From: Valencia hispanica
Lineage: Eukaryota; Chordata; Actinopteri; Cyprinodontiformes; Valenciidae
Direction: 5' to 3'
Assembly (NCBI GenBank): GCA_963556495.2
Contig: OY747707.1
Span: forward strand, 29,551,371-29,615,370
Length of the DNA stretch: 64,000 bases
Part shown: positions 1 to 11,425 of the stretch, one piece after another
Layout: every line of letters starts with the position of its first letter
Numbering within the stretch: the first letter of the stretch is position 1
The notes under the pieces: model-generated
Databases searched by the model: none
Seen by the model: the letters and a program-made list of their open reading frames with translations, nothing else
What the model was told of the DNA's origin: nothing
Translations under genes and position numbers: made by a program

Positions 1-1463
1 GTAAAGAATGATTATGTTGTATTTATTCTTCATTGTTTTTAAACACCATATTTTTTGAACATTGTTAAACAAGACATAATTAAGAAACAATATATTTCCA
101 AATATATTAATTGATTTTAGTCTCTTACTTCATCAATTGTTGAGAAGTGTGGAACCACTGCTGTTTGTAGCAAAAGTTTGATAAATAATACTGCTGGACA
201 GGCCTATATGTTGTGAAGCAGGACAACGGAGCCAAATCAAAGGGGGAAACTGTAAATGTACAGAGTAAAATTAGACATTGATGTGAACTGTAGTTTCTAA
301 AATATTCACACAGAATCTGCTGTTCATCGATTTTGGTTTTGCCCTCATGGTAAAACTTATGGCAAACTCTATGTGTGTTTATTGCAGAAAACATTGTAAA
401 AGGATTTGTTTCTTTGTTTGTTCTGTTTTGTAAAAATGTGTTATTTAGTCTTCAAAACGATTTTATTAATACCATATATGTATTTAACCTTTCTATCTTA
501 TGGGCAAAATTTCCACAAATGCAAGTTTACAGAACACATCCATCTTTTCTTGGATAAAATCATGAATTTATGCAGCACATTGATTCAGTTAAACACTAAG
601 AATCCTAAAACTATTCAAACTCTTGGTGCTTGTGATGAAGTGAAAACCAGAATAACTCTTTGGTTAAATTAGTTTTTATCTTTTTCTCCACCCTTTAGTG
701 CTTTATGTTTAAAAAAAAGAAAGTATGCATTTTTAGTAATAAAATAGCTTTTTTAAATATACTTGTTTTTTTACAACTTTTTTCTATCCTAAAGATTCAC
801 TCTAAATGTTATAATGCAATGTTCAGTCAATGAAGATATATTTTAAAAGGTTACCTAATAGCACCCTCATCCTTTCCAGAGTTCAATAGTGATAGTAAGA
901 TTTTTAAAATAAAACTCTTTTAATTTGATTAACAATAGAAATATAAAAGAGACTGCACTCAAAAAAAGCATAGTCTACATAATAAATTATAAACAGTAAC
1001 TTTTAAAAAGTTTTAAAACCGGCATTAACAATGTAAACAAAATAAAGTACTGTTGATGTGCAGTGAAATGTTAATGTAATGATAAAAAAAAAGCAGCAGG
1101 GGGCAGTATATTTTGGAGAAGCTCATTGATGGCAACAGGTTAGCACATAAAGAAGAAGACTGCTCTGTGGTGTTGAACAATGAAAGGTTTGAAGCAGTAG
1201 CTTCCAAGTGATGATGCTAAGATGCTAAGCTATGTTTAAGAAGCTCTACAAGAACACCACAAATATCAATGAGTCCAAATATAAGAATTTATGTATTATG
1301 GTGCCAGTAATGACCGGAATCAATAATGATTTCAAAAGAAAGAAAATGTGAGACCGCGGGTAATATTGCAAATATCGCCCCCTTCAGTTCCGATATGTAA
1401 CAGTGCCGTTGCCAAATATGTTATGGGTCTGACAACTGACCCGACCCCGCCCCTTTCTGCGTT
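1..1463. other. AT-rich non-coding DNA, nothing recognised
   Basis: Only short open frames are present, with no recognisable motif, and no clear repeat family is seen. From about 1340 the sequence becomes GC-richer and grades into the SINE fragment that follows. Confidence 0.5.
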
Positions 1464-1606
1464 CTGCAGCCGGGGCTACTACAATGTAGTTTGCCATCAC
1501 CCGTGTGTGAATGTGTGCGTGAATGACTTAATGTAGTGTGAAGCACTTTGGGGTCCTTAGGACTAGACAAAACGCTACACAAGTACAGGCCATTTACCAT
1601 TTATCA
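1464..1606 (+). repeat. 3' half of a tRNA-derived teleost SINE (family S1)
   Basis: The stretch running from GGGGCTACTACAATGTAG through GTGTGAATGTGTGCGTGAAT to the tail CAGGCCATTTACCATTT closely matches the 3' part of the fuller copy at 52,625-52,917. The 5' tRNA-like half is absent or unrecognisable, so this is a truncated copy. The family assignment rests on this within-window match and on general familiarity with teleost SINEs. Confidence 0.75.
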
Positions 1607-4485
1607 TAAAGCAGTCTCAATCAGAAAGCTCTGATCACACTCTAGTATAGAGATCAGCACACAAGTTGGCGATGAGTGCTGTTGTGGAAAGAAATTTCTT
1701 CTTCCCTTCATAGGAACGAGGCTGGAGTTTGCATCTGCGTTTTTCATACTTTAAATATGAGCCCGTCGGGGCCAACGCTCAAACTCTCTCGCACCCAGAT
1801 CATGTCTGCCCTCTCTGCCAGCAGCTTCTGTCTTCAGTCCCCTGATGTTATGTCTTCATTTCAAGGTTAACCAAAAAACTTGTCACTACTGAGGAGTCAG
1901 CAGCTGGATCAGAGTGGGCAAAATACCTCTTCCCTGACTCTAATAATTACTGACATAAAATTATTAGACCAATGTCATAGACTTTAGATCCAGAAATATT
2001 TTTTCCACATCAGTATGGGGTGCAGGCAATGCAAATAAAGACAATAAAACACAACTCATTATTCATCAATTCATTGTCCATGATGAAATTTTCATGAATT
2101 TAGTTCTTGAACCACAACAATGAGAAAAATGAGACCTATACATCCCTCCAGATGACATTATTGGAGACCTTGTGCAATCGAGACTCTCATAATTATGCCA
2201 CATTCCCCAGATTCTGTCACCAATAATAACTTAATTAATTAACTGACATAACATTGACATTTTTTGTAACATTTCCTCTCTTTTTCTTTCAAAATGGTAA
2301 TGCCCAAAACATACAGAAACATTTCAAGATGTTGATACAATTTCTAATGGGTGCGAGGAGAGCCGACAAAAAAAAGACAATGATCAAACAATCAATTTAT
2401 AATCAGACATGAATCGTGCTGGCCATGGAATTATCTCAAAGTAACCAGGGTTCGTCCATTCAGATGACTTTGTTGAGACATAACTTGTTTGTCAGAATGC
2501 AAAAACCCACCTGGGTCTTTATTTACGCCATTTGTGGTTTTCTTTTGTTCACCACTTCATTCATATTGGTGGGAAAAGGTTCTGACGACATCCTGCCCCC
2601 AAGTACGGCCACACTTCGTCTCGTCATATGTCAGGACTCTAGAAAAATCCAACAGAGAGAGATGTTATGTAGCCTCTTTTGGCCCTTCTTTTCATTCCGG
2701 TCAAAAAGAAGGAAAAATACCTATCGTAGATTATCCTACTCCACCCTACGCCTCACACTTCTCAACTAAGAGAAGCTGTTTCAACGCTCTACAACTTTCC
2801 TGTTTTTACTGTAAACAGAAAACAGAAAGATTTTACTTCAGTAAAATACTTTTGTCACCTTCCAAGATTTTGGAACGTGTTCTATAAGTAACTTTGAATG
2901 ATTGATTGATTTGCTTAAATTAAATCCTTAAATATCTGTATTTATAAATATATGTATTTCCTTGAATCTTAAATATTCCAAATACCATATTTTCACCTCC
3001 CTTGTTGACAAATGACATAATCCATGACATTTGACAAATCAGCTTTTAGTCCTCTTTAGCATGATGAGTCTTATAAGACTAATTTTCCAAAAGCTGGCTC
3101 TGAACACCCATAATATTTCATTTTACTCCCAATGTTTTTTTTTCTCCCAGAAAAGCAGATATTCCCTTATCTGTAAGTCTTTTTTTCATTTTGAGCAACT
3201 TTTAAGCAGTTTTTAAAAGTTATTTTCTCCTTATAAAAGTGCTTTTATTCCTCCAGGCATTCAAATGCTATTTTTACTTTTGTCAGTCTACGAGAAGTTT
3301 ATAGTCCTTAAATTGAAAGTCATAGTTTTTCTCCTGTATTTTTTAGGCATGCTTCTTCTCTCATTTTAAGTTCTTGTTTAAGCTCTTGTTTTTAGCCTAC
3401 CGTTTAATAATGGTTTTCGAGACCTTGCTTCTCTTTTTCCTTGGGTCGACTTATTTTCAAAACAGCTTCATGGAATCACCTTTATTTTCCCTTTAAAAGC
3501 GCACTCAATTTCAGTTCAGGTGACATAAGCATTATGTTGACACATCAAATTATCACATAATTCATTCATTATCTCAGGGACCACGTGGAAACAAACTTCA
3601 ATGCACAATTATATTTATAAATTCAACATAAACATCATTACTCATAAACAAACATTTAAACAGGGACATCTCACACAAGACAAACACCACACACAGAAGT
3701 CAGTCAGTCAGTTCACAATCAGTCATATTTTTATTTCTCGCAAACCCCCAACCATTATTTAATTCTTCACAAATTTCAAATTAACCAATTTTTCTGAACT
3801 TTCAGAGATTTGTGAGGTTCTGAAATCAAAGCAATCAAAGTTATTTTCTGTCTGCTGGTACTGTCTCAAGAATTTAGGTTATAGGTTATCTCACATGTTT
3901 TCCAAAAACAAACCCAAACAAAATTTGTCTTTCTCTCACTAAAACCGCTTAGTGCCTCAGCACTAAATGCATTCCAAGTACATTCACATCTCTGCATGTG
4001 CTAATATTAAAAAATCAAGAAAACTTAACAGTTGCAGCAGATTTCTCTGTGGCTTCCTCCTGCAGGTTCCCCCCTGCTTGAGCCAGTAGGAAGAAAAAAG
4101 AAAAAGAGACAGCATTAATGTAAATTAATATAACCTTAGTTCCAAGTTATCCTTATCTGTCTTAGCCATTCAGAAAAAAAAAATCTTTATCAAGCTCTCT
4201 GTTTCTCTTAAGTGTGTATGTATGTTCCTGTGATGATAATTCTAAGAATGAATCAGTCCAGCAAGCATTACTTCATTGCGTGATTTATCTGTTAAAGTCT
4301 CCCCAAAACCCAGCTGTGCATGATCACTGATTCTTAAACCATGCAGTAATTTCCCATTTGATCAAAGTCTATATTTGTCCGGACGATCTGACCCCCCAAT
4401 TGTAGAATCATCTTAATCATCTTAATCATGAATCATCTTGCGGAGACTTTGATACACATTTACTGACTACATGTTGTACTGAGCC
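1607..4485. other. Unassigned AT-rich non-coding DNA
   Basis: The longest open frames (2416-2769 and 2489-2887) overlap in different frames, start at arbitrary points and show no domain I recognise, so I do not call them genes. Pyrimidine-rich, short-word-repetitive sequence runs through 2900-4000. A diverged retroelement remnant is possible but I see no decisive motif. Confidence 0.4.
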
Positions 4486-4545
4486 ACAGCCAACCATGCC
4501 TACTAGGTCGCGGTTGTGCCAGCGGGAAGAGGGGGGAGGGGGTCG
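4486..4545 (+). repeat. Possible fragment of SINE family S1
   Basis: AACCATGCCTACTAGG and the following GTGCCAGCG resemble the central part of the SINE at 52,725-52,770. The fragment is only about 60 bp and diverged. Confidence 0.35.
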
Positions 4546-4675
4546 TAAACGATGCTTTGTGTGTGTGTAGACAGGTATAAGGTTAGGTAGGATATACCCT
4601 GTATAACCTTAGCCATGTTAGTGTAGAAGCAACCTTATTGTTGACCCTAGTCTGAGAGATTTATTTATTTTCCAA

Positions 4676-4985
4676 ATTTTGCCCATCCTTTCTATGTTGA
4701 TTCCCAGTTTTCTCTGGAGGGTTGCAGGGGGACTGAAGCCTACCTCCAACAGTATTTGGGCGAGAGGCTGGGTACATCATGGATAAGTCTCCAGTTCCTC
4801 ACAGGACATTGCAGAGTCACACAGGACAAACCACCATGCACACACAACACACTACTAAAGGGCATTTACAGAGACTAATTAACACACTTGTTTTTGGACT
4901 GTGGGAAGTAAATGGGCAACCTGTAGAGAACCCATGCATTCCCAGGAATAACATACTGTCCGCTAATTCTCAACCTGAAACTTCA
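4676..4985 (+). repeat. Dispersed repeat family R1, copy 1 (degraded)
   Basis: The order of landmarks is GGGTTGCAGGGGG, GGGCGAGAGGCTGGGTACA, GACATTGCAGAGTCACACA, ACAAACCACCATGCACAC, TTTTGGACTGTGGGA and AGAACCCATGCAT. The same landmarks occur in the same order at 8786-9120 and 15,178-15,545, with a shorter piece at 10,140-10,202. This is a common teleost interspersed repeat; I do not know its mobilising class with certainty. Confidence 0.8.
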
Positions 4986-6721
4986 TATCATGCAGTTCAT
5001 TCAGTATGAAAAAGAGAGCTTTTTGTTCTTTCCTGTGACAGATAATAAATGCGCATATTTATATTATCATCATCCATTACTGTCATGCAGGGCTTATATG
5101 AAGTGAACTGTAGCCATAAAGTCAATTAAAAGGCACAACCAAAGTGATAGTTTGCCATATATATTAACTCATATGAGCTAAATGGTGATTAAAATAATTA
5201 AAAGCTTTGCTAAAAAAGGTGCAACAGTGTGTCTATTTATTCTGAATGGTAAAATGTGAATCATAGGATATGAGTCATTGTCCACCCTGTGTGCATGTTT
5301 TATCAGCTGGTCCTAATGAAAACCAAACTGTTATGGAATAGGCTTTCAGGCATAATCAGTGTTAATTATTTAAATGCTTCTAATCTGAACTAGGGGCACA
5401 TGATGCATACTAAATGTTGTGTCAGTTCAAACATACTGCAAAAGACAAAGAAAAACACCAGAAAACACTACTTGTCTGGCCCTTTTTTATCTGGATGGGT
5501 TAGAACTGATGCAGAAACATGTCAAGTATCATTGCATACTGCTGTGTCCTCATGGAGCTGTATCCATCATACTCTCCACTTGGCTCTTGCTCACATGGGA
5601 TGAGAGCTGGCGCATCAGGGACACTGCCTGTGGCTCATGCTAAAGAGTATGACGGCGGCATTCAGTGTGCATGCAATTCATTTTTGCTTCTGTTTCTTCT
5701 GCCTTCAGAGGTTTTTTTTCCTCAGTGTGGTCCTTCGTTAGCTAAACCATCATTATACCACTATTTCTGCATAGGTTTGCATCTATGTTTTTTCTTGCAA
5801 TATAAGTATGATAAGATTTGATTTAATCTCATTGCACATAAATGTCAGTCTCTGCAAAAAGATTTTTGTAACCAAATTTGAATTTGCATTTCGTTTTTGT
5901 TCTTGCTTATGTTTGTTTCTCTTACAGTATTACAGTACATTTTCATCACTGATCACAATGTGTAGCAGCAGTATGAGGCGATGCATGATATGAGCTTCAT
6001 TTAATATCTCTCCAAGTCTTCCATGACACTGAACATAATCTTCACCAACTGGGAGCAGAAAGCAGTGTACTGCACAAACACTTTGGCGGCATCCACACAT
6101 GCACTAATACACACATAACAAGTGAGTGAGGGAAAATGATGATGACTAACAATTATGTGTTCCAAGGTCAGACATACACAAATGGAGTTGGAGCCATGCC
6201 ACTGTGGATGATGGGTAGCTTCTCTGATTTATGCTCTATGTAGATGGCACATTGCAGTTTGTCATCTGTGTCCAGCTGCAGCATACACATATCCCACTAA
6301 AACATTCTGCCAATACCAGGACGGCTCTAACTGGCCCTTTGTTGTATCAGTTCTAATGCAACACAGGAAATAATTACTTAACCCAGAGCTTTTTAAAGGC
6401 TGTAATGCAGCTACAAGGATATCTGTATAAATTGGAATAGAAAGTTAATAGATAGTTAATTAATTTCAGGATGTCAACTGAAAAATTAAAACTTGTACAA
6501 TATATTAATTCCCTCTACACAGAGTGATGTATCTCAAACTAGAAACCTTGCTGATTATGACTTAAAGCTAAAGGGAATCATAAATTGAGTGTCTCAGAAT
6601 ATTAAATAAGATTAAAAAAACAACAACAACAGGATTTTACTTTCAGAAATAGTGAAAAGTATGTCCATGTCTTGTAAAGTATTTGCACAAAAGTTTTGGT
6701 TGGGGGCTGCTTTTGTTTGAA
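4986..6721. other. Non-coding DNA, nothing recognised
   Basis: Short overlapping open frames at 5400-5990 lack any domain signature. No repeat family or RNA gene is evident. Confidence 0.45.
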
Positions 6722-7135
6722 GTAAGGCAAGGCAAGGCAACTTTATTTGTAAAGCACACTTTCAACAACAAGGCAGTTCAAAGTGCATTACACCATTAGG
6801 GGATAAAATGAAATAAAGCAGCAATAAAAGCCCAAAACACAACATTAGAGACACACCATATGACACACTCAGCAATATGACATTCCAGCTATTATTAATC
6901 ACTAACTCAAATTGGACATTCATCCTCCAACACTCTAAGCCTAAAGCAGCATAACTACACATAACTACAAAGATAGCTCAGGATGACCTAAGCCACTCTA
7001 ACTATAACCTTTATCAAAAAAGAACGTTCTAAGTCTGGTCTTAAAAGTAGACAGAGTGTCTGCTTCACGGACTAAAACTGGGAGCTGGTTCCACAGGAGA
7101 GGAGCATGATAGCTAAAATATCTGCCTCACAAATG
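6722..7135 (-). repeat. LINE 3'-end copy (family L-A), minus strand
   Basis: Read on the minus strand, the sequence encodes fragments equivalent to the end of the LINE open frame at 38,492-38,764 (the LWNQLP...EADTLSTF region). It continues into the same untranslated stretch (AGAGTGGCTTAGGTCATCC) and ends in a tail of repeated GCCTT units (plus-strand AAGGC at 6724-6740). The copy is 5'-truncated, as expected for target-primed insertion. Confidence 0.75.
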
Positions 7136-7269
7136 CATGGACTGATGCCATGAGAAACCTTCACTAGTGCTGCTTCAGTCCTATGATGCATTGTAAGCTG
7201 AAGTAAATATACATTAAACACCATAAATTGCTACTGGAAGTTCTTTTTACACTGTTCTAGACATACAAG

Positions 7270-7270
<1 letters not shown>

Positions 7271-7338
<68 letters not shown>
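7271..7338. repeat. (TA)34 microsatellite
   Basis: An uninterrupted TA dinucleotide run of 68 bp ends exactly where the Tc1-like element begins at 7339. Tc1 elements target TA, so the run may be the insertion site or may have expanded from the duplicated TA. Confidence 0.97.
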
Positions 7339-7339
<1 letters not shown>

Positions 7340-8780
7340 TGCTAGAAAAATAAAGGCAACACTTAACACAATGTAACTGCAAGTTAATCACACATCTGTG
7401 AAATTAAACTGTCCACTTAGGAAGCAACACTGATTGACAATCAATCTCACATGCTGTTGTGCATGAAGAATAGACAACAGATGGAAATAATAGGCAATTA
7501 GCAAGATACCCCCAATAAAGGAATGGTTCTACAGGTGGTAACCACAGACCACTTCTCAGTTCCTATGCTTTCTGGCTGATGTTTTGGTCACTTTTGAATG
7601 CTGGTAGTGCTTTCACTCTATTGGTAGCATGAGACGGAGTCTACAACCCACACAAGTGACTCAGGTAGTGCAGCTCATCCAGGATGCACATCAATGCGAG
7701 CTGTGGCAAGAAGGTTTGCTGTGTCTGTCAGCGTAGTGTCCAGAGCATGGAGGCGCTACCAGGAGACAGGAAATTACATCAGGAGACATGGAGGAGGCCG
7801 TATGAGGGCAACAACCCAGCAGCAGGACTGCTACCTCCGCCTTCGTGCAAGGAGGAACAGGAGGAGCACTGCCAGAGCCCTGAAAAATGACCTCCAGCAG
7901 GCCAAAAATGTGTACGTGTCTGCTCAAACGGTCAGAAACAGACTCCATGAGGGTGGTATAAGGGCCTGGCGTCCACAGGTGGGGGTTGTGCTTACAGCCC
8001 AATACTGTGCAGGACGTTTGGCATTTGCCAGAAAAAACCAAGATTGACAAATTCACCACTGATGCCCTGTGCTCTTTATAGATGAAAGCAGGAGTCTGGA
8101 GACGCCGTAGAGAATGTTCTGCTGCCTGCAACATCCTCCCGCATGACCGGTTTGGCAGTGGGTCAGTAATGGTGTGGTGGGGTTTCTTTGGGGGGGCCGC
8201 ACAGCCCTCTATGTGCTCTCCAGAGGTAGCCTGACTGCCATTAGGTACCGAGATGAGATCCTCAGACCCCTTGTGAGACAACATGCTGGTACGGTTGGCC
8301 CTGGGTTCTTCCTAATGCAAGACAATGCTAGACCTCATGTGACTGGAGTGTGTCAGCAGTTCCTGCAAGAGGAAGGCATTGATGCTATGGACTGGCCGCC
8401 CATTCCCCAGACCTGAATCCAATTGAGCACATCTGGGACATCATGTCTCGCTCCATCCACCAACACCACGTTGCCTGTCTAGGAGTTGGCGGATGCTTTA
8501 GTCCAGGTCTGGGAGGAGATACCTCAGGAGACCATCCGCTACCTCATAAGGAGCCCAGGCATTGTAGGGAGTTCATACAGGCACGTGGAGGCCACACACA
8601 GACTCCTGAGCCTCATTTCGACTTAGTTTAAGGACATTACATCAAAGTTGGATCAGCCTGTAGTGTGTTTTTCCACTTTAATTTTGAGTGTGAGTCCAAA
8701 TCCAGACCTCCATGGGTTGATAAATTTGATTTCCATTGATAATTTTGTGTGATTGTGTTGTCAGCATATTCAACTATGTA
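7339..8780 (+). mobile_element. Tc1-like DNA transposon, right end missing
   Basis: The left end starts CTGCTAGAAAAATAAAG immediately after a TA run. It is followed by an untranslated leader, a degraded transposase frame and a 3' untranslated stretch ending TCAACTATGTA. The family is widespread in fish. The expected right terminal inverted repeat, a reverse complement of the left end, is not found. Unrelated repeat R1 begins at about 8786, so the right end was lost by deletion or by that junction. The copy cannot be mobile by itself. Confidence 0.9.
7629..8609 (+). pseudogene. Tc1-like transposase pseudogene
   Basis: A transposase of the Tc1/mariner superfamily cuts and pastes the element using a paired-like helix-turn-helix DNA-binding region and a DDE catalytic core. 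The likely original start is the ATG at 7629. The next part is recognisable at 7694-8047 ([19 protein letters not shown], a helix-turn-helix), and the core at about 8290-8416 has LMQDNARPH, which carries the second catalytic Asp. The frame is lost between 7629 and 7694. The block between about 8085 and 8110 is deleted and followed by an in-frame stop. A further frameshift at about 8400 moves the SPDLNPIEH catalytic-Glu motif out of frame. With at least three lesions it is certainly non-functional. Confidence 0.9.
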
Positions 8781-8785
8781 TCTGT

Positions 8786-9120
8786 AACCGTCCATCCTAT
8801 GCAGGGTTGCGGGGGGTGCTGGTGCCTATCTCCAGCGGTCATGGGGCGAAAGGCGGGGTACACCCTTGACAGGTCGCCAGGGCAACACAGAGACACACAA
8901 GACAAACAACCATGCACACACACACACCTAAGGGCAATTTAGATAGACCAATTCAACTAACAGTTATGCTTTTGGACTGTGGGAGGAAGCCGGATTACCA
9001 GGAGGGAACCCATGCATGCACAGGGAGAACATAAAAACTCAGTACAGAAAGCCACCAGCCGGGATTTGAACCCAGGCCTTCTTGCTTCAAGGCAACAGTG
9101 CTACCAACTGCGCCCCAGCT
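8786..9120 (+). repeat. Dispersed repeat family R1, copy 2
   Basis: This is the best-preserved upstream copy: GGGTTGCGGGGGGTGCTGG, GGGGCGAAAGGCGGGGTACA, GACAGGTCGCCAG, CTTTTGGACTGTGGGAGGA, AGGGAGAACAT and the end ACCCAGGCCTTCTTGCTTC. It abuts the truncated Tc1 element on its left. Confidence 0.85.
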
Positions 9121-9234
9121 AAGTTTGAAAATAGAATAAATGTTGTACATATTTAGGCCACACCTGAATACAAGCCACATGTTTTCAGGGTGTAACATGA
9201 GATATTTACACAGAAAGACGGTACACGGAAGATA

Positions 9235-9665
9235 TTTTTTAGTTACCTCCAAGGTAATGTTTTCACGCCTATCTGTCTGTCTGTTGGCAACATAACTCAA
9301 ATAGTTATGGACGGATTTCATTGACATTTTCAGGAAATGTCCACAATGGGACCAGGAACAAATGATTAAAATTTGGAGTTGATCCAACATTGAAGGGCGT
9401 ATCCACCCACTGACCAGCGGTGCTAACCTCCACCCCTCTCCCGTGTCAGAGAGGTCACAAGTGGCTCCCCTTGCGCACCAGTTCCAAATCTCTGCTCTCT
9501 GCTGGAAGAGTGAGGCTGCAGCTCAAACACAGCCGTGCGTCTCATTAAGAGTCTTTCTTTGGAAAAGTACTGAAAGTTAGAAATATAGATAACAATATGG
9601 GGATGGGGGCAATGTCTGGCCTTGGTGGAGGTCTACGCTCTCTGAATGCTTTTCTAGTTTTAATT
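9235..9665 (+). repeat. Teleost dispersed repeat (CTGT-run, TTATGGACGGATTTC type)
   Basis: It starts with a short TCTGTCTGTCTGT run, then ACTCAAATAGTTATGGACGG, a CAGGAAATGTCCACAATGGG word, and ends with GGTGGAGGTCTACGCTCTC. I recognise this word order from common fish repeats but cannot assign a class. Confidence 0.55.
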
Positions 9666-9718
9666 TAAGACGCGTTTTTTTTCAAACTCTGGCTGAAAAT
9701 CAGCAGGAGCAGATCTGC

Positions 9719-10015
9719 TTGGAGGCCCTCGGCTTTCTGATAACGTCACACTACGGCAACGCCACTCGAACAAACCATTTTTACCCTGCCAAGCACTATG
9801 TGGTTAAATTTAAAAGAGACATAATTGTTAATAACAGCTCCTTTGGGGATTGTGAAGAAAATGTGACACATCTTTTCTTGTACTGCTCTTTCACACATGG
9901 CCTTTGCAAAGACTTTAGCAGGTTGTTATTAAGCTTATTTTGGCAGATTTTCCCTTATGATGGAAAAAAAAAGTTTTATTCTGGTTTTTTTTTTTTTTAT
10001 ACCCAAAAAAGATGA
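9719..10015 (+). pseudogene. Probable LINE open-frame C-terminal remnant
   Basis: A 98-codon open frame contains GDCEENVTHLFLYCSFTHGL, a Cys...His...Cys spacing. It resembles the C-terminal zinc-finger-like segment of fish L1/Tx1-type LINE proteins, where E-x-x-x-H-L-F-x-x-C is typical. The frame ends in a T-rich low-complexity stretch. There is no upstream reverse transcriptase in frame, so this is a 5'-truncated remnant. It could be an unrelated chance frame. Confidence 0.4.
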
Positions 10016-10139
10016 TGGGTGTTTTAAGGAATATTCCATACCTAAGTGAAATTTAGTCTGTTGCCATGTTCTTCAGAGTTAGATAAGTGAGAAAAAGCAG
10101 GTTCCAACTCCAGCAAGAAAATATTCAATAAATTAGAGT

Positions 10140-10202
10140 ATGCCTATATCTCCAGTTGTAATTAGACAAGAGGCAGAGTACACCTTGGACAGGTCGCCAG
10201 TC
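10140..10202 (+). repeat. Dispersed repeat family R1, short fragment (copy 3)
   Basis: ATCTCCAGTTGTAATTAGAC followed by AAGAGGCAGAGTACACCTTG and GACAGGTCGCCAGTCTG matches the middle of the R1 copies at 8830-8880 and 15,230-15,285. Confidence 0.7.
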
Positions 10203-10369
10203 TGATGTAATAATCTAATCTTAAATGTCATCTTTTCATTAACTGTAAGTGTAAAATCATCATAAAATCATTCAATAGTATTCTAATTTTTTTACTGGAT
10301 GTGTACGTAAAGCTCAAGGGAAGCAAGTGCTCTACAAATTCCCAGCTAATTTTAATTCACACTGGACCA

Positions 10370-10720
10370 AGGTTGTTATCGTCAATAAAAAATTTATGAA
10401 ATAACTTTAATCGAAAACAAGATTTTTCAACAAAAGGAAAACTAACTGAAACTTTAATGAGTGCTCACAAAACTAACTAAAATGTACTGAATTTATTGAG
10501 AAAATGTGCTTAGTTTTTAGTTCTGTGTCTCATGCATTAGTATAAAGTCAATTTTCCGGTTGTTGTTGTTTTTTTTTACTCATTGTACTCCATCATGGCA
10601 ACAGATGGCAGATACGTCAGTCAAGTCGTCTGTGTTACCGCGATCCATCCACACCTAGCATCATGTCAGCAAAGATCAGGAGAAAGCACCTGAGTCCAGA
10701 TTGGGATTACTTAGTACCAG
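10370..10720. repeat. Probable hAT-type non-autonomous repeat remnant
   Basis: Sequence beginning GTTGTTATCGTCAATAAAAA, with AAAACTAACTGAAACTTTAA and ACAAAACTAACTAAAATG, resembles the AACTAAAACT-rich terminal region of a common fish hAT family. It is followed by a reading stretch starting at the ATG near 10,664. Boundaries and target duplication are not visible. Confidence 0.4.
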
Positions 10721-11037
10721 AAAGCATACAAAAATAATCAAAAGCATTATTGTACAGTAGCACAGAGGGAGTTCAACTGGACTAAACAAAAACAAACAAA
10801 AAATGCAAAGAGGGAAGAATACAAGAAATAAGTAAGAAACCCAAACACTAAGGAATTAGCCTGCATGGTAAGACCCTATAAACAATAATGAACAACAACA
10901 AGAAATGAACTATTTATGGCAAGACCTCACTGACAATACGAAACCCGAACGTGATCAAAAAACAAACACAAAAGAATACCGAAACACATACACCTATAGA
11001 TCATGACATTGCTATGCTTGTTTAAAGCACTTTGTGA
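10721..11037. other. A-rich non-coding DNA
   Basis: The stretch is low-complexity A-rich sequence with no gene or clear repeat boundary. Confidence 0.5.
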
Positions 11038-11425
11038 GCAATCAGTTTCCTTAACAGTAGCCTTTTGTGGCTCACCTTTCTTGTAGAGGGGGTCAGTGAC
11101 TGTCTGCTGGATAACTGTCATGCCTGTGATCTTCCCCACGATTGTATAAGCGATAAGATATCCATAACATAACATTCATGTACTAAAAATGCTGTTTTAT
11201 TTGTCTTTTGTAATGTTTAAATTTTCAGGGGCACTCATTTTTTATTTTCACATTAATAAACCTTTGAAATGTAACAAGCAAACCAAATGCACATAGGACT
11301 CTTTCCATATGATCATTCTTTTAGTATATGGAAGTGCATTTATATATTAACTTTGCCTATTGAACTGAATTAATGAAATAAAATACCATTTTGATTATAT
11401 TCTAATCTGCTGGGATGCACCTGTA
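11038..11425 (-). mobile_element. Tc1-like element relic (terminal part)
   Basis: The segment with GGGGGTCAGTGACTGTCTGC and GATCTTCCCCACGATTGT matches, at lower identity, the segment at 26,080-26,160 of the better-preserved element. The relic ends with GGGATGCACCTGTA, a typical terminal sequence of this Tc1 family. The internal transposase is missing. Confidence 0.65.

Noticed and set aside
2416..2887. Two overlapping open frames of 117 and 132 codons
   Set aside because: No recognised domain, hydrophobic low-complexity composition, AT-rich setting and no splice or promoter context.
7691..8284. 197-codon minus-strand open frame
   Set aside because: It is antisense to the Tc1 transposase, has no domain, and is best explained as a shadow of the coding strand.
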